Source: Chalara sp. BL73 (lineage: Eukaryota; Ascomycota; Leotiomycetes; Helotiales). Taken from it: a stretch of 64,000 nucleotides of DNA. Location: the NCBI GenBank assembly GCA_918026815.1, contig CAKJVC010000010.1:1676501-1740500 (forward strand), given 5' to 3'. Every line of letters starts with the position of its first letter. Position 1 is the first letter of the stretch. Position numbers and translations under genes: made by a program. Positions 1-10,349 of the stretch are shown here, in pieces. The notes beneath the pieces were generated by a model. That model had not been told where the DNA came from. It made no database searches and saw nothing but the letters and a program-made list of their open reading frames with translations.

Positions 1-174
1 CAGAGCTAAATCTTTAACTACGAAAAGCCACGAGCTTAATGGACCGGGCCTCCCAAGGAAGAAACTCAGTGTAATATTTGGCTCTTCAAATATCCATTGA
101 TAATAATATGCATTTATTTGTTCCTCCTTTGTCATATTGCATAAACGCTCTAGAAGGTGCTCTACCCAATCCAT
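1..174 (-). CDS. Unrecognised ORF, runs off the window edge
   Basis: An uninterrupted reading frame of 58 codons starts at an ATG at position 174 and reads leftward to base 1 without a stop, so it is partial at its C-terminus. It begins MDWVEHLLERL and contains an aromatic stretch (YYYQW). I do not recognise the family. It lies just downstream of, and on the same strand as, the metallophosphoesterase relic, but no link in function is visible. It could also be a chance frame, since only 174 bases can be seen. Confidence 0.3.
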   Translation of the reverse strand, partial: MDWVEHLLERLCNMTKEEQINAYYYQWIFEEPNITLSFFLGRPGPLSSWLFVVKDLAL

Positions 175-187
175 TCCTTACTGGACT

Positions 188-1136
188 TTAACAATCTTCT
201 CCACTTGAAAGACTCGACCATTTTCTCCGGATACTATTCTCCACCTTTGGGTAACTGATTGCCGAAAGTTACCAAGCCGAAAACCCCTCTCTGAGGCTCT
301 GTCGTATAATGTAACCTCGCTGGTTGCGGACGAGCCTAACATTGCCTTTCCAAAAATCCGAACAAAAAAGTGTGTGCCCAAATACCCGTACTTGTACATC
401 CGAAAATACTGCGTCATCTGATTTAAGGATGTCAGTTCCAAAGGCCGAGCCCCATGGCTTTCCGAGATCGACGGGCCTGCTTGATTGCTCTATACATGGT
501 GGGCAGTGGGAGGCAACGATAATCCGGTGCCCTTAAGTGATTTTCTTGGATCGAACTTGTCTGATTTGCCTCTGTAGCCAATCTACATCTAAAGCATGCT
601 CTGTGAGATGGTCGTCCACGGTCCAATTCTCAATACGCTGGAAATCCTTTACTCTATCGTTCACAATTTTGCGGGCCTCTGGAAGGATACGGGAGTGAAG
701 TGTGCAACCTAGAATAATAATATCTGGGTAAGCTTTTAAGGCTACCCTTGTCTGATTTAGCACAGCTAGTATGTCAATTAAGCCCGGCTCTTCCTCGAGC
801 AATTTTGAGTGCCAAAAGCCTTTTTAACGTAATAGGCTATAGAAATCGTGGTTTCCAAGAACCGGAAATACCTGAGTAAACTGTCGACACTGGACTTTAA
901 GGAACTCGAGGCATTGTTCGTAGTCTGAGAGACGTCCAATATCGCCGGCAAGAATAAGATTGGGAGCGGTTTTAGGAATATGGAAAGACAGATATTGTTG
1001 ATTGACCTCGAGATGTAAATCAGACATTATTTGGAAAGCCGCTTTGTAGCCCCGATTGTCGTGATCTTTCGGAGGATATCCTGGGAAAGTGGCATCATTT
1101 GAATGTATAATAAATGAAAGAATAACTGTCGGAATA
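188..1136 (-). pseudogene. Calcineurin-like metallophosphoesterase, broken
   Basis: One reading frame on the minus strand carries the ordered motifs of calcineurin-like metallophosphoesterases: SDLHLE, LILAGDIGR, GNHDFY, then ASHCPP and FGHTLFCSDFW, which supply the metal-binding Asp, His and Asn residues. In fungi this family is a predicted cytosolic Ser/Thr phosphatase-like hydrolase of unknown substrate. The frame is open apart from three internal TAA codons (near 824, 533 and 269) before the final stop at 188. All three would be CAA after a single C-to-T change, as RIP produces. The 5' end is cut at 1136 by an LTR-like repeat, and the first bases read as coding upstream of that belong to the repeat. 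The true N-terminus is therefore missing. I am confident of the family and of the inactivation. Confidence 0.8.
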
Positions 1137-1315
1137 CCTACCATGTAGCAAAAGGCGTAGTAGCCGTAACTACGCTCTTGCTGGTGTGGTTCTGGTATTC
1201 GTTCTTGATTCAATCTAAGCTACGACCTATTGCCAGGTAGTTATATAGGTGATAGAAGACCCACAATTCCCGCGATCCGTTTGGATCGCGTGAGCTATGT
1301 ACATGCATTCCAACA
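1137..1315. repeat. LTR-like repeat, family F
   Basis: This 179-bp block starts TGTCGGAATACC and ends GCATTCCAACA. It closely matches 57974-58158, which is flanked by a perfect 5-bp target duplication, and more distantly 6413-6606. Here the flanks (ATAAC and CTTAC) agree at only three of five positions, so the duplication has decayed or one side has rearranged. TG...CA ends and the size suit a solo LTR. It interrupts the upstream end of the metallophosphoesterase relic. Confidence 0.6.
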
Positions 1316-1554
1316 CTTACAAAAGCATTATTAAATACAGCTTTTGAATTTTCAGAGCTGTAAATACTTTACACACACAAATACACATACAAATGATTGC
1401 TTTACAGGCGGCCTGTGGTTATGTTTACGGGCGATTTTACAGTGGTTGTGGTGGGGTACGTGTACTGGGACCCCTGACTCCGGGGGTCAGCGTATTGGTA
1501 CCCGCGGGAGTTGCGTGTCAGGGTGGACCCCAGAACAAGTTGAACACCATGATT

Positions 1555-2168
1555 ATTGTCCACGATCAGAATCGCCTGATCTCGGCCGAGAATGTTGATG
1601 AGCCCATAATTGCGCCATCGTCGACACTATCTCCTCTCCCAGCTCCACAGGATACACAATTAGATACACTTGGGAATCTCATCGAGGATGGTGATGATGC
1701 CGATGAATGGTTCCTAGTTGAATGGGCTGCTTCTCGATCTGTGATGGCAGATAATGACTCTCAAAGCGAGTGTGGTCAATGGTAAGCGGCAAACTACCGT
1801 TTCCCGATGGCAGTAAATGGTCCTCTTCGGCCTGCACCGCTTCAGTGACCTCGGACTCCATCTTCCATCTAGCGATTTGCAGTACACTCTATGTCCCTTA
1901 TCTAGGCCACGCTTTCCTACTTTGGAAGCTTGGAGGACTCATACCTTGTCCGTAGCACATGCACCAAAGATATTTCACTGCCCGATTGCCCTCCTACTGA
2001 AAGTCAAGTCGGGAATTGCACGAAAGGAGAAGTTTTTCTCTACACTAAGTGGATTATTGCACTATCTAGAGAGTGGGGCTTGCCATAGTAGAGAACTTTT
2101 AGGCTGGTATTCAAGTATGTGGAGGAGCAGTTGAATTTTCTTAGACTGTGCGGGGTAAACTTGTTAAA
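1555..2168 (+). pseudogene. Degenerate C2H2-like zinc finger protein
   Basis: A frame around 1817-2134 reads CPLSRPRFPTLEAWRTH, then HCP, then FFSTLSGLLHYLESGAC, which resembles the C2H2-type region and following FSTLSGL..H.ESGAC block of a common ascomycete zinc finger family. The family's usual C-terminal ending (FKYVEEQL...GVNLLK) follows in another frame and stops at 2168, so a one-base shift lies in the T run near 2097. An acidic N-terminal frame (1393-1785) precedes it and ends near a GTAAGC donor-like site. The second zinc-binding Cys is Ser here. Function would be nucleic-acid or protein binding, but the gene looks dead. Confidence 0.4.
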
Positions 2169-2169
2169 A

Positions 2170-4095
2170 TAATATGCTGCGGATATGTACTATATACTAC
2201 TAGACATTCAGAGAAATTCTTCTGCCTAGGGCAAGGGGCTGATTTCTAAGCAGATGTTAGCCCCTCGAGTAATACATCCCGAGCCTCGTAGTCTAGTCCG
2301 GAACCCATCCTCCACATCGCCGAGATACCCAAAGGGGTAACGGGCTAATGTCTTAGGAGCACGATGAGATTTTCCCGACTTGTCTTGCAGGTCTCCATTA
2401 CCATCTCGACAATAAAACAGTGGCCATCAGAAAGCTAGAAAATTATTAGAAACGTCATGAGGGCATTGCAAGAAATCCCCTCATGGATAGCTGCAACAGC
2501 AACCAATAAGAGATACCAGCTGGGTGGGAAATGCAGACGCGCGAACGGATGCTACAGATTGAGCGCCGGGTATAGAGTAAGATGAAGAATACAAAAAAGG
2601 AAAATGGTAGTCGGTGAAAGACTACCTAGACTGAGCACTCATGATCATGCCTCCAAATGAACAGAAATAGAATCGGCATGCCTCCTCTGGCCTTCCTTCA
2701 TGTGATTTGCAGGCTAACTGAAGTAAAAATAGTATATTCCATGAAATGTCTCAGATCAAACTGTAACAGGCGGGGCGCCTGGAGGGCAACAGGAGGAGTT
2801 ACAGTATGGCGGGGTGAGCTGTAGGCGGTAGGTCAAATAGCGAGATAGGCAGATTTTACAGTGAAGTACAGGTAGCGCTTACTCTTAGTACTTAAGCTTG
2901 CCTTCTCAAGAGAGAAGCCTATTACACAAACGGGCCGGTCAAGGGATTTAGGCCCCAATTTATGCAGGTCGCCTTCTCCTCTGCATTTACGCCGACACTT
3001 TTCACGGCTTTATTACAATTCGGGGAAAGTTCATTTCCGCTTCTGGATGGAAATTAAGTCGTCTACACATCACAGAAAGCAAAATGAAGAAAGGGTTTTC
3101 AAAATTACTGTTATTAATCAAATAAATTGGTTCAGAAATGAACGCCGTAAAAGCTATCTGTGAAACAAGATTGACTCATCCTTAAGAGTTGCATTGCGAC
3201 ACCTACCCACTAACAAGACTACAATTCCCTGCATCAAAGCTTACTAGCTTACTTCGTAAAACGGTTTGGCCCCAGAGCCCGGACTCAAGTTTATGTGCAC
3301 TTGCCGACACTAGACTTACTTCAACGCTGAAACCTATTTTGCTCTTGTCAGACTTCATCAGAGGCTGGATAGCAACAACCAAATCATGTCTATTGATCTA
3401 TCGTTTGCATTTTATTGTCTTTCTTTAGACATAAGACAATTCTCAAGCGACAGCGCTTGTTCGTTATAGGGGCTAAGGGTTTTACTTCTGGTTCCATTCA
3501 TTGGTCTTGCTAGTTTAAGGCTGAGTTAGCCGCGTCGGGAATGCCCAACGGACACTAACAAGAGGTGCATAGGCTAATAATGCTATTTCTGGCGAAAACG
3601 CTGCGCCACTCGGTTCTTTGATGGGGCTGATAGGCGACCCCAAATTTAGGTCTTGGCCCTGGGAATGAATCAAGTAAGCTCATCTTAGTGCTGATACCCG
3701 AACTTCCACCGCCTATCAGGACAATTCATTAGGAGTAGTATATGTTTCTCGGGAAAGCACGCACCCGACTAATTGGTACTCGGTTCCACGGCAAGTAAAG
3801 GAACCGTGTATAATTTAGGCGGCTTCGTTAGATAAGCCCACGTCTGTGGTCTCCTATGGATTCTCTCGACCAAGCCAAAATTTCATCAAAGAATCTTGGC
3901 TTGATTTAATTATGCCTTGCTCACACGAAGCGCTTGGCTTCAAAGACAGATATTGGAGTATATAACACTGTCACTCATCTCTCAAAAACTGGTCTTGAAT
4001 CAAAATATCAAGCCCTCCCAACAAGCATTTCGATATCTGAAAAACCAGAGAGCATTTAATTTCATCAACGTTAACCAACTTCATCGCATTTATTA
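2170..4095. other. Duplicated stretch with no recognised gene
   Basis: Between the zinc finger relic and the secreted protein gene I see only short frames without family resemblance, for example 79 codons at 3189-3428. The whole stretch is conserved in the second copy of the duplication. The last part (about 3940-4100) should hold the promoter and leader of the gene at 4102. No clear TATA box or intron was identified. Confidence 0.4.
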
Positions 4096-4101
4096 TCAAC
4101 C

Positions 4102-4542
4102 ATGAAGTTCTCAGTAGCAACCATCAGCGCCATCCTGTCCCTCGTAGCCTCCAGCTATGGGGCTCCAACGGCACTTGTGTCAAACGACTTTGGGAATGTC
4201 GTAGTTCTAAATTCCACCGAACTAGCTGCTCCCGAAAGCGCCACGCCCAAACGATTCATCGTCGCTAATATTGCCGTCTACCGCCCCTATTCATGCTCCG
4301 CCACTGAGCCAGTCATCATGTCCGTAGATTCAGGCAGGATCAATAGCCCTTTCAACATCGACTTCGAGTCCGGTGCCGCAGCGGTCGAGTCACTTGCCCC
4401 CGGCTGCCGGGCCATTGGGTGCTTCACCAATCAGCCCTGCATCGGCGTTGCGGCAAGCGAGCTACCTTTGAATGTGTGCGTGCTTGCGAAGAATGGCCAG
4501 AGGAGTCTTTCGTGGGACAAGTTCATAGTTATTTGCAAATGA
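4102..4542 (+). CDS. Small secreted cysteine-containing protein
   Basis: A single-exon frame of 146 codons. Residues 1-20 form a textbook signal peptide (MKFSVATISAILSLVASSYG followed by AP), predicting secretion. The mature part has six cysteines (in YSCSA, GCRAIGCF, QPCIG, NVCV and the C-terminal ICK), enough for three disulfides, and no domain I can name. Size, secretion and even cysteine number fit the broad class of small secreted fungal proteins, some of which act as effectors, but nothing here proves such a role. The second copy at 63118-63930 has lost its ATG to ATA and carries a 367-bp insertion. The frame here is intact, with a stop at 4540. Confidence 0.7.
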   Translation: MKFSVATISAILSLVASSYGAPTALVSNDFGNVVVLNSTELAAPESATPKRFIVANIAVYRPYSCSATEPVIMSVDSGRINSPFNIDFESGAAAVESLAPGCRAIGCFTNQPCIGVAASELPLNVCVLAKNGQRSLSWDKFIVICK

Positions 4543-4620
4543 GGAATGGAGTGCAATAGGAACAGTGACGCGAAGTATGTATGGTGTTTCGTTGTTTAAG
4601 CATGTTGCCACTCTTTAAAT

Positions 4621-5721
4621 TTGTCCTAATTTTATTATTCTTATTAGCTAGACTAGCTATATCAACTTATTGGCCTATTTATGCGCAGTACAAACTAGTT
4701 TCAATGCTTGTGTGACTGAAGTTATTGTAGCTTGACAGCCCCAGGTGGGCACAATGCGGTCTAAGGAAGACCTACCTGCTATTGCTTGAAGGAATAGCCA
4801 AATTTTAATTCTCAAATACAGCACCTTCTTCATTTTACTGTTGCAATATATCGAATGATTTGTGGAGATTGGCACTTAAGCAAACTGTGCAACTACTTCT
4901 CAGACTTTCTAATGACTTATTGCGCAGTTTATCAGGCCGAGCTGAACATAAAAATCCAGGAAACGATTTGGGCAGGTTTGAATCACTTTTTAAGAACTTA
5001 TCAGAAACCGCTAAGTAGTAACTAAAACAGAAAATCATGGTAAACGCGGTAATCGGACTGTACAGAGTCAAACTAGCTATATGATAATGCGATGTAGTAT
5101 TTGCGGAAAGGTAGCGGTATTTGGGGACTTTTAAAGGATACTTACAGCCTATCTACAAACATTGACCGCTGTACCTTCGTAAGCGTGCTGGCTTTGTAGC
5201 GGGCGGCTTTTAATTGTAGCTTGGCTGCTGAGCCAGCTTGTCAAAGCCGAGCTATTTTCGCGGGTGCAATGTTTTCGAGCCTCAGGCTTGGTTCGTGACA
5301 CTAAGCGCACTACAATAACGACCCTGTAAACTTTGTAATAAACCCGGTTATAACATACTGTTGGTATGTTAGGTCCTGAATCAATGGGGGAGTGAATGGG
5401 GGAGCTAATAAAGGATTCGGTCACATAACCCACCTGTAGCATATAAAAGAACGCTTTGTAGTAGTAGCAACAATCAGACACAATTTACCACATTCTACTT
5501 GCCAGCAACCACGTATCAAGTACGCAGCGTTGCTACAAGTAGAGTGGTACCTCACATACAAACATATCAAAACAATAAAGTAAAGCTTAATAATTCAGAT
5601 AGTAAAAAGTCAGATTAATTTAATTATTTAATTGTTGAGTTCTTTTACCTTTTTGTACAATGCCAAAGAAAAAGTGTGCATTCACTTGTTTTGTCCACTC
5701 GCTTGGGACTACGTTATATAT
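4621..5721. other. Intergenic, nothing recognised
   Basis: Short minus-strand frames occur (66, 78 and 110 codons at 4675-4875, 4835-5071 and 5149-5481). None shows a known motif, signal peptide or good splice structure. The segment is AT-rich. I see no RNA gene or obvious transposon end. Confidence 0.3.
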
Positions 5722-5905
5722 TGTCACGGAGCAGCTCGTACGTCCCTCGAGAGCTCGTTTCTAGTTCATGAGAGCTAGAGCAACGTATGCGGCACTTGCG
5801 TGTATTCTTACTTGTAGAACTAGAGATCAAGCCAGGTAGGCTCTTATAGCCTAGGAGAGTGGGTCGCACGCTCATGACTATGTGCGGACCCACTTCTCCG
5901 TGACA
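5722..5905. repeat. LTR-like repeat, family G
   Basis: A 184-bp block begins TGTCACGGAG and ends CTCCGTGACA, so its tips are inverted as in LTRs. The flanks (TATAT and CATCC) do not match. The right side abuts Fot1 sequence, while the left flank is not Fot1 sequence. This points to a deletion or recombination at the left junction rather than a simple insertion. Confidence 0.5.
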
Positions 5906-7150
5906 CATCCAAAGGTTGAAGAATATGTGAAGAATGCGCAGGCATGCACAATGGAATAATGCAGTGTTCTTTGCAAAATTGATCGGATTGAGCTGTAATA
6001 TGACTTACGTGGCCGTCAAGTATCAATAATCGATGTGCGCCTGTCGTACGATTCCGTGTATGCACTTCAAACACTTTTTGCAGCTAAACAACACCTAATT
6101 TGTCCGTAGTCCACCCGTTATCACTAACTACAAGCAACCAGGTTATTGGTAGATTCTGATACTAACTATATTGATGCATTTGACTTTTCAATATAACCAG
6201 CGGAGGTAGTACAAAGCCCGTAAATTAGATCGACTTTATCACAGTAACTTATTCGCGATTTCCAGGCTGTAAAAATACCGTACGAAAGTCTGTAGCTGTA
6301 ACTACTTTTGAAGTAGATATTAAACTTATTTAAAACTCGTTTTGTCGAAGTTATAAATGTTATTTTCCCAAAATTCTATATTTTTCTCTTGTATTTTGTA
6401 CGAGTCGAAACCTGTTGGTTCAAGTGTCTTACCTTTCACGAGGCAAAAGGCGTAGCTCTACTTTGTAGGCCACGCTCTTGCTCTTGATGGATATGGTAAT
6501 GATTGTTGTTGTATTAGGTTCTACTCTAGATTCTACAAAATGGGGGTTGTGCTGACCACGTGACCTGGTGGGTCATACGCGGATTCGTAAACCCCTACTT
6601 CCTACAAAACCAGCCTTGAATTATTTCAGGATTTTTGCATTTTGCTCGCTAATAATCATACTTTCGATTGTATTTCGATTTGAGTTGTAAATATCGATTT
6701 ATAAACCGTAAAACTCAGCATTTGCTGACAGTTAGTTGTACAAACGCGTCGCGCGTTGCTCGATCCGCAAGCAATAAGTTGGCCGCATTACGTACTAATA
6801 GTTGCGTTAAAGGTATTCCACGCGTATCCATATCTAATATCCAATTAGCAAGTGTTGTTTCCTCCGTTAAAGTAAGTTTGCGGTTGGCAGAAAGAATACT
6901 AGACTTTGCGGGCACTCCTTCTAGTCGCGACATATTATCGATCGCGGGACGCCGTACGTATTTGCAGCGGCCCATAAGCTTGAAAAACGGCTCTACCGAT
7001 AGGCCTGGATGCCTAAAAGGATTCTCCCTTCTGTATTCGCGATTTGTATGGTTGTTGGTTGAGCAATTGCAAATCAAAATTGAAAAAAAGTGGTGGTTGC
7101 AGGGATCGCGGCCAGGATGATGATGTGGCCAGTTAAGTGATCAGGTACGT
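5904..7150 (-). mobile_element. Fot1/pogo DNA transposon relic, copy A
   Basis: Minus-strand fragments carry the hallmarks of a fungal Fot1/pogo transposase: a CENP-B-type helix-turn-helix region (KLTLTEETTLANWILDM, RGIPLTQ) around 6760-6900, and the end of the DDE domain (LLILDGHVSHIT, then IIPLCMPAHSSHILQPLDV) around 5905-6030. The transposase would cut and paste the element at TA. The right terminal repeat ends ACGT at 7150 beside TA. The left end is missing, cut at an LTR-like block. The frame is shattered, and a solo LTR (6413-6606) sits inside. Copy B (33903-35808) shows what the full element looked like. Confidence 0.8.
6413..6606. repeat. Solo LTR, related to family F, in Fot1 copy A
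   Basis: A 194-bp insertion starts TGTTGGTTC and ends TTCCTACA, flanked on both sides by the 5-bp target duplication AAACC (6408-6412 and 6607-6611). Fot1 copy B has uninterrupted sequence at this point, which confirms the empty site. The internal stretch AAAAGGCGTAG...ACGCTCTTGC is shared with family F at 1137 and 57974. Confidence 0.85.
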
Positions 7151-7221
7151 TAGAAAATCTCTGTCACACTCACAGTTATCTTGGGCTCTGTGGTCTTAGC
7201 TACTGTCGTGCTAATAATAAT

Positions 7222-8420
7222 TTACTCCTGGTCTACATGAACAATAATTTTCCCTTTTGTCCTCCCTTCTCTTAACTTCCCAAAAGCTACTGGTACATCC
7301 TCAAACCTAAAGATATTATCAATTACACTCCTGACCTTCCCCTCTGCCATCCATATCCCAATTTGCTCCAAATCTCTCCTTGTGCTCCTCGTCTGCACAA
7401 AATGAAACCTTCTTGGTCCACCTCCCAGCACTCGAGGTAACATCATCCTCCTGGCCACAGTACCCATTGCTTTGGGTGTCATTGCCGTGGCAACCTGCAT
7501 GAAAGCCCCATCCTTCTTGAGGAACCTGTCACTACGCTCGTAAAGGCCTGCTGGTGACCCTGCATTGTCAACGAAGAAATCGTACACTGGTCCAGATTTC
7601 TCCAATTCCGATACAATGTCCACCGTTTTGTAATCCAGCACCTTTTCCGCGCCGAGGCTTTTACAAAGCTCGACGTTGCCAGTTGAGCAAGTTGCTGTGA
7701 CATTAGCACCTTTCATCTTCGCGAATTGAATTGCCCACGTCCCAACCCCACCGCTTCCGCCATTGATAAAGACCTTTGCTCCTGGTTTAACCACATCTGG
7801 AAGCAGGGACAGATACGCAGTGACCCCGGCCATCCCTATGGCTGCAGCGTCATCAACCTCAACACCCTTTGGCAGTGGTGCGCATTCCGAGGACGAAATG
7901 GCAATGTATTGACCGAGTGTGCCTTGCTTTACTGCGCGGCTGAAAGCACCGAACACCAGTTGGCCTGACTTGAATGTGCTGTTCGAATCATGTACTTCGA
8001 CGACTCGGCCGCAAAAGTCAAGGCCGGGGGTAGCGGGAGGCTTAACCATGAATGAAGCGATGCTTGATTCGGGGAGCTTGATGTCGACCGGGTTGAGGGC
8101 TGCGGAGAGGACTTTGACGAGTATTTGGTCTTTGGAAAGGGACGACTTTTGTCACGTCGCGTGCTCCCAAGCACACGTGATCCATATTAGGCGAGCTCCC
8201 CGAGCTCCTCGTGTATATATAGCCTGCTCTCCCCGAGCCCCCTCTTCCTTCCTTAGCTATAGATCCTCGTATAGTACCACAGCTGCCCTCTGTATCTGTA
8301 GATCCACAGCCCGTGCCGTGACAACTTTGTGGGCACGGGGACAGTTTGAGTGAGATAGATCGACTTTTCTAGGGTACCGTCAATAGTAGTATATTGCCAC
8401 GCCTTCATCATTGACGCCAT
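7222..8420 (-). pseudogene. Zinc-type alcohol dehydrogenase-like (MDR) gene split by a solo LTR
   Basis: This encodes a medium-chain dehydrogenase/reductase of the quinone-oxidoreductase-like group, which reduces substrates with NAD(P)H. Exon sequence starts at ATG 8420 (MASMMKAWQYTT...) and stops at 8324, where a 174-bp solo LTR sits. Reading resumes at 8144 with LSKDQILVKVLSAALNPVDIK and continues without a break to 7222. Removing the LTR and one copy of its 5-bp target duplication restores one frame of 339 residues. Visible landmarks are PGLDFCGRVVEV, the nucleotide-binding loop GGSGGVGTWAIQFAK and SLGAEKVLDYK. Length and motifs are normal for the family. Unless the LTR is spliced out, the protein would lose its first 30 or so residues or start at the internal Met at 8049. 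Confidence 0.85.
8150..8323. repeat. Solo LTR, family B, inside the MDR gene
   Basis: 174 bp, beginning TGTCACG and ending CGTGACA, with perfect 5-bp target duplications ACTTT at 8145-8149 and 8324-8328. It matches, in reverse orientation, 40933-41104 and 59089-59234. It falls within codon 33 of the oxidoreductase gene. It contains a TATATATAG box, so it could also supply a promoter. Confidence 0.9.
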
Positions 8421-10029
8421 GATGAGGGAGCTTGCAGAATTATCGGCGCAATTGCATTGAGGCGCGAAGTCAAACGCGATGAACGATACTTATATCTTCC
8501 AGCTCGGAGACATTTCGAAGAGCCGAGTCCTATGCTCGTATATTCGTATTCGCATTTTCGTGCTGTATGTTTCGCCCGACTGAAACTTTAAAAGTCTTTA
8601 GAGGGAGAGTGATACGCGACCTCCCCCCCCTCTGTCTTTTTTCAACTTCCAACTTCAACTTGAACTTTTTGTTAAATATACTAATATGGGGGTCAGACAC
8701 CCCCGAACCCCCGAAACTAACCCTAACCATTGACTTTAGACTTTAATTTACTTAGAAGTTGAAATTGTAACTTTTTTTAAAGAAATCACATGACACTTGG
8801 CAAAATCGTAAGAATGTCAGAAATAGGGTCTATTTTGCAGGGAATCAATTAGAGGATCTACTAAGGTATCACGGCGATAGAATACGGGCTTGTAAAGGCT
8901 CTCAGTGATGATGATATTATCTACAGCGATGAGCCGTAAATGGAGGGAAGATATTTCTAGTTCCTGGGTCCCAATACATTTACCACTATGGTAGGTTTAT
9001 AATTTGCTTAGGTAAGCGCTCAAAACCTACCACCCCCCTGCCACCACACCAAAATGATCGCGCGTCGCGTTCGACACCTATTTGCACTGTAACTTTGCCT
9101 GCAATTGATGCATCACCAGACGCAATTACATTACAACAATGGATATTCGACTTTCACTGTCGCCGCAGCCTTTGCCAATATCGCAATTGCCTACTACACC
9201 TTCTATATCTATGCCGCTGCCTCCAGAAGCTACATACTGCTCTAAAGAAGAGTTATATGCTTCAATTCAAGCTTGGGCAGCACAGCACTACTATGCTTTT
9301 CGCATTGAACGGTCTACAAAAATAGGCAAAAGTGCCTTAACTAGGATTTTGTATAGTTGTGATCGTGCCGGGCTAGTACCGCCTGAAAATCATTCGCAAA
9401 ATAGCTTACAAGACCGCAAACGCCGTACAGCTACTCGAAAGACAGGTTGTCAGTTCTCAATAATAGCCCGTGAACGCGCGGATACACAATAGGAGCTTCG
9501 CTATAGGCCTGGCGCGGAATACGGTATACACAATCACTCTCCAAGTCAATCAATTAGCTCTTATCCAGCACACCGAAAGCTAGCACAAACGGAAATAAAC
9601 CAGGCTAGAGCTTTATATAATACAGGTAATTTTAATAGCATATAATAGCCTGAAAAAGAACTAATATCTCTAGGAATCAAGCCAGGCCAAACAATTACAT
9701 ATCTCCGCGAAATGACAACTACTTTACTTCAACTGTACGACATATATAACCTTAATGCTTCTTTTAAAAGAGAGCAAAAGCATGGACTTTCCGCAAATGA
9801 CGCTTTAATTCAACATTTCAAAGACAACAATATTCACTTCAAAATCAATATTACACCTAATAATCGAACACAGCATCTTTTTATTGCTTACCTTCAATCG
9901 ATTCAGCTTGCTCAAACTAATCACGATGTTGTATTAGTTGATAATACATATAAAACCAATAAATTTGACATGCCACTTCTTCACATGATTAGTAAGCTTT
10001 TGCTTTTTATTTATATTAATTTTTATACT

Positions 10030-10349
10030 TGTCACGGCTTTGGCCTTCCGGGGCGGAGCTTACTACCGGATACTCTAGAGCTCGGACAGAGCACAGCACC
10101 GGACACCCCAAAGCTCGGATAGAGCACAGCACCGGACAACCCAAAGCTCAGGCGGAGCTCAGCACCGGACACCGCAAAGCTCGCCTACTCTGGCCTCCGG
10201 CCAGTTCCTGTATATAGAGCACTGCTTTCTTTCTTTTCTTCTGTCCGTAGCTTGTTCTTTTAGTTATAACAATTAATAGTTGTTTACACTTCTGAGTTTT
10301 TTTATCTAGATCCACGGATCGAGATCTCTATTCAACTTGAGTTGTTACA
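10030..10349. repeat. Solo LTR, family A, in MULE 1
   Basis: 320 bp, from TGTCACGGCTTTGG to GAGTTGTTACA, with the perfect 5-bp duplication ATACT at 10025-10029 and 10350-10354. It is longer than the other family A copies (254 and 256 bp) because the GAGCTCGGACAGAGCACAGC unit is repeated in tandem near its left end. It contains TATATAGAGCACTGC as a likely core promoter. Confidence 0.9.

Larger units (their letters stand above)
1350..4620. repeat. Segmental duplication, copy 1
   Basis: About 3.3 kb here is collinear with 59234-64000 in direct orientation, from the ATTTTCAGAGCTG motif on the left to the sequence past the small secreted protein gene. The second copy is larger only because of four insertions. 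Differences between the copies are mostly C in copy 1 to T in copy 2 and G to A, so copy 1 is the better preserved one. The right end cannot be fixed because copy 2 runs off the window. Copy 1 keeps an open reading frame at 4102-4542, while copy 2 has lost it. Confidence 0.85.

Noticed and set aside
1127..1315. Similarity to 57970-58160 as part of the segmental duplication
   Set aside because: The second copy has its own perfect 5-bp target duplication, so these are independent LTR insertions.
8150..8323. Reading the TGTCACG...CGTGACA block as a DNA transposon with short inverted repeats
   Set aside because: TG...CA ends, 5-bp duplications and an internal TATA box fit an LTR better, though a MITE cannot be fully excluded.
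8700..8735. CCCTAACC-like telomeric sequence
   Set aside because: Only one or two imperfect units inside a MITE; no array, so no telomere or interstitial telomere claim.
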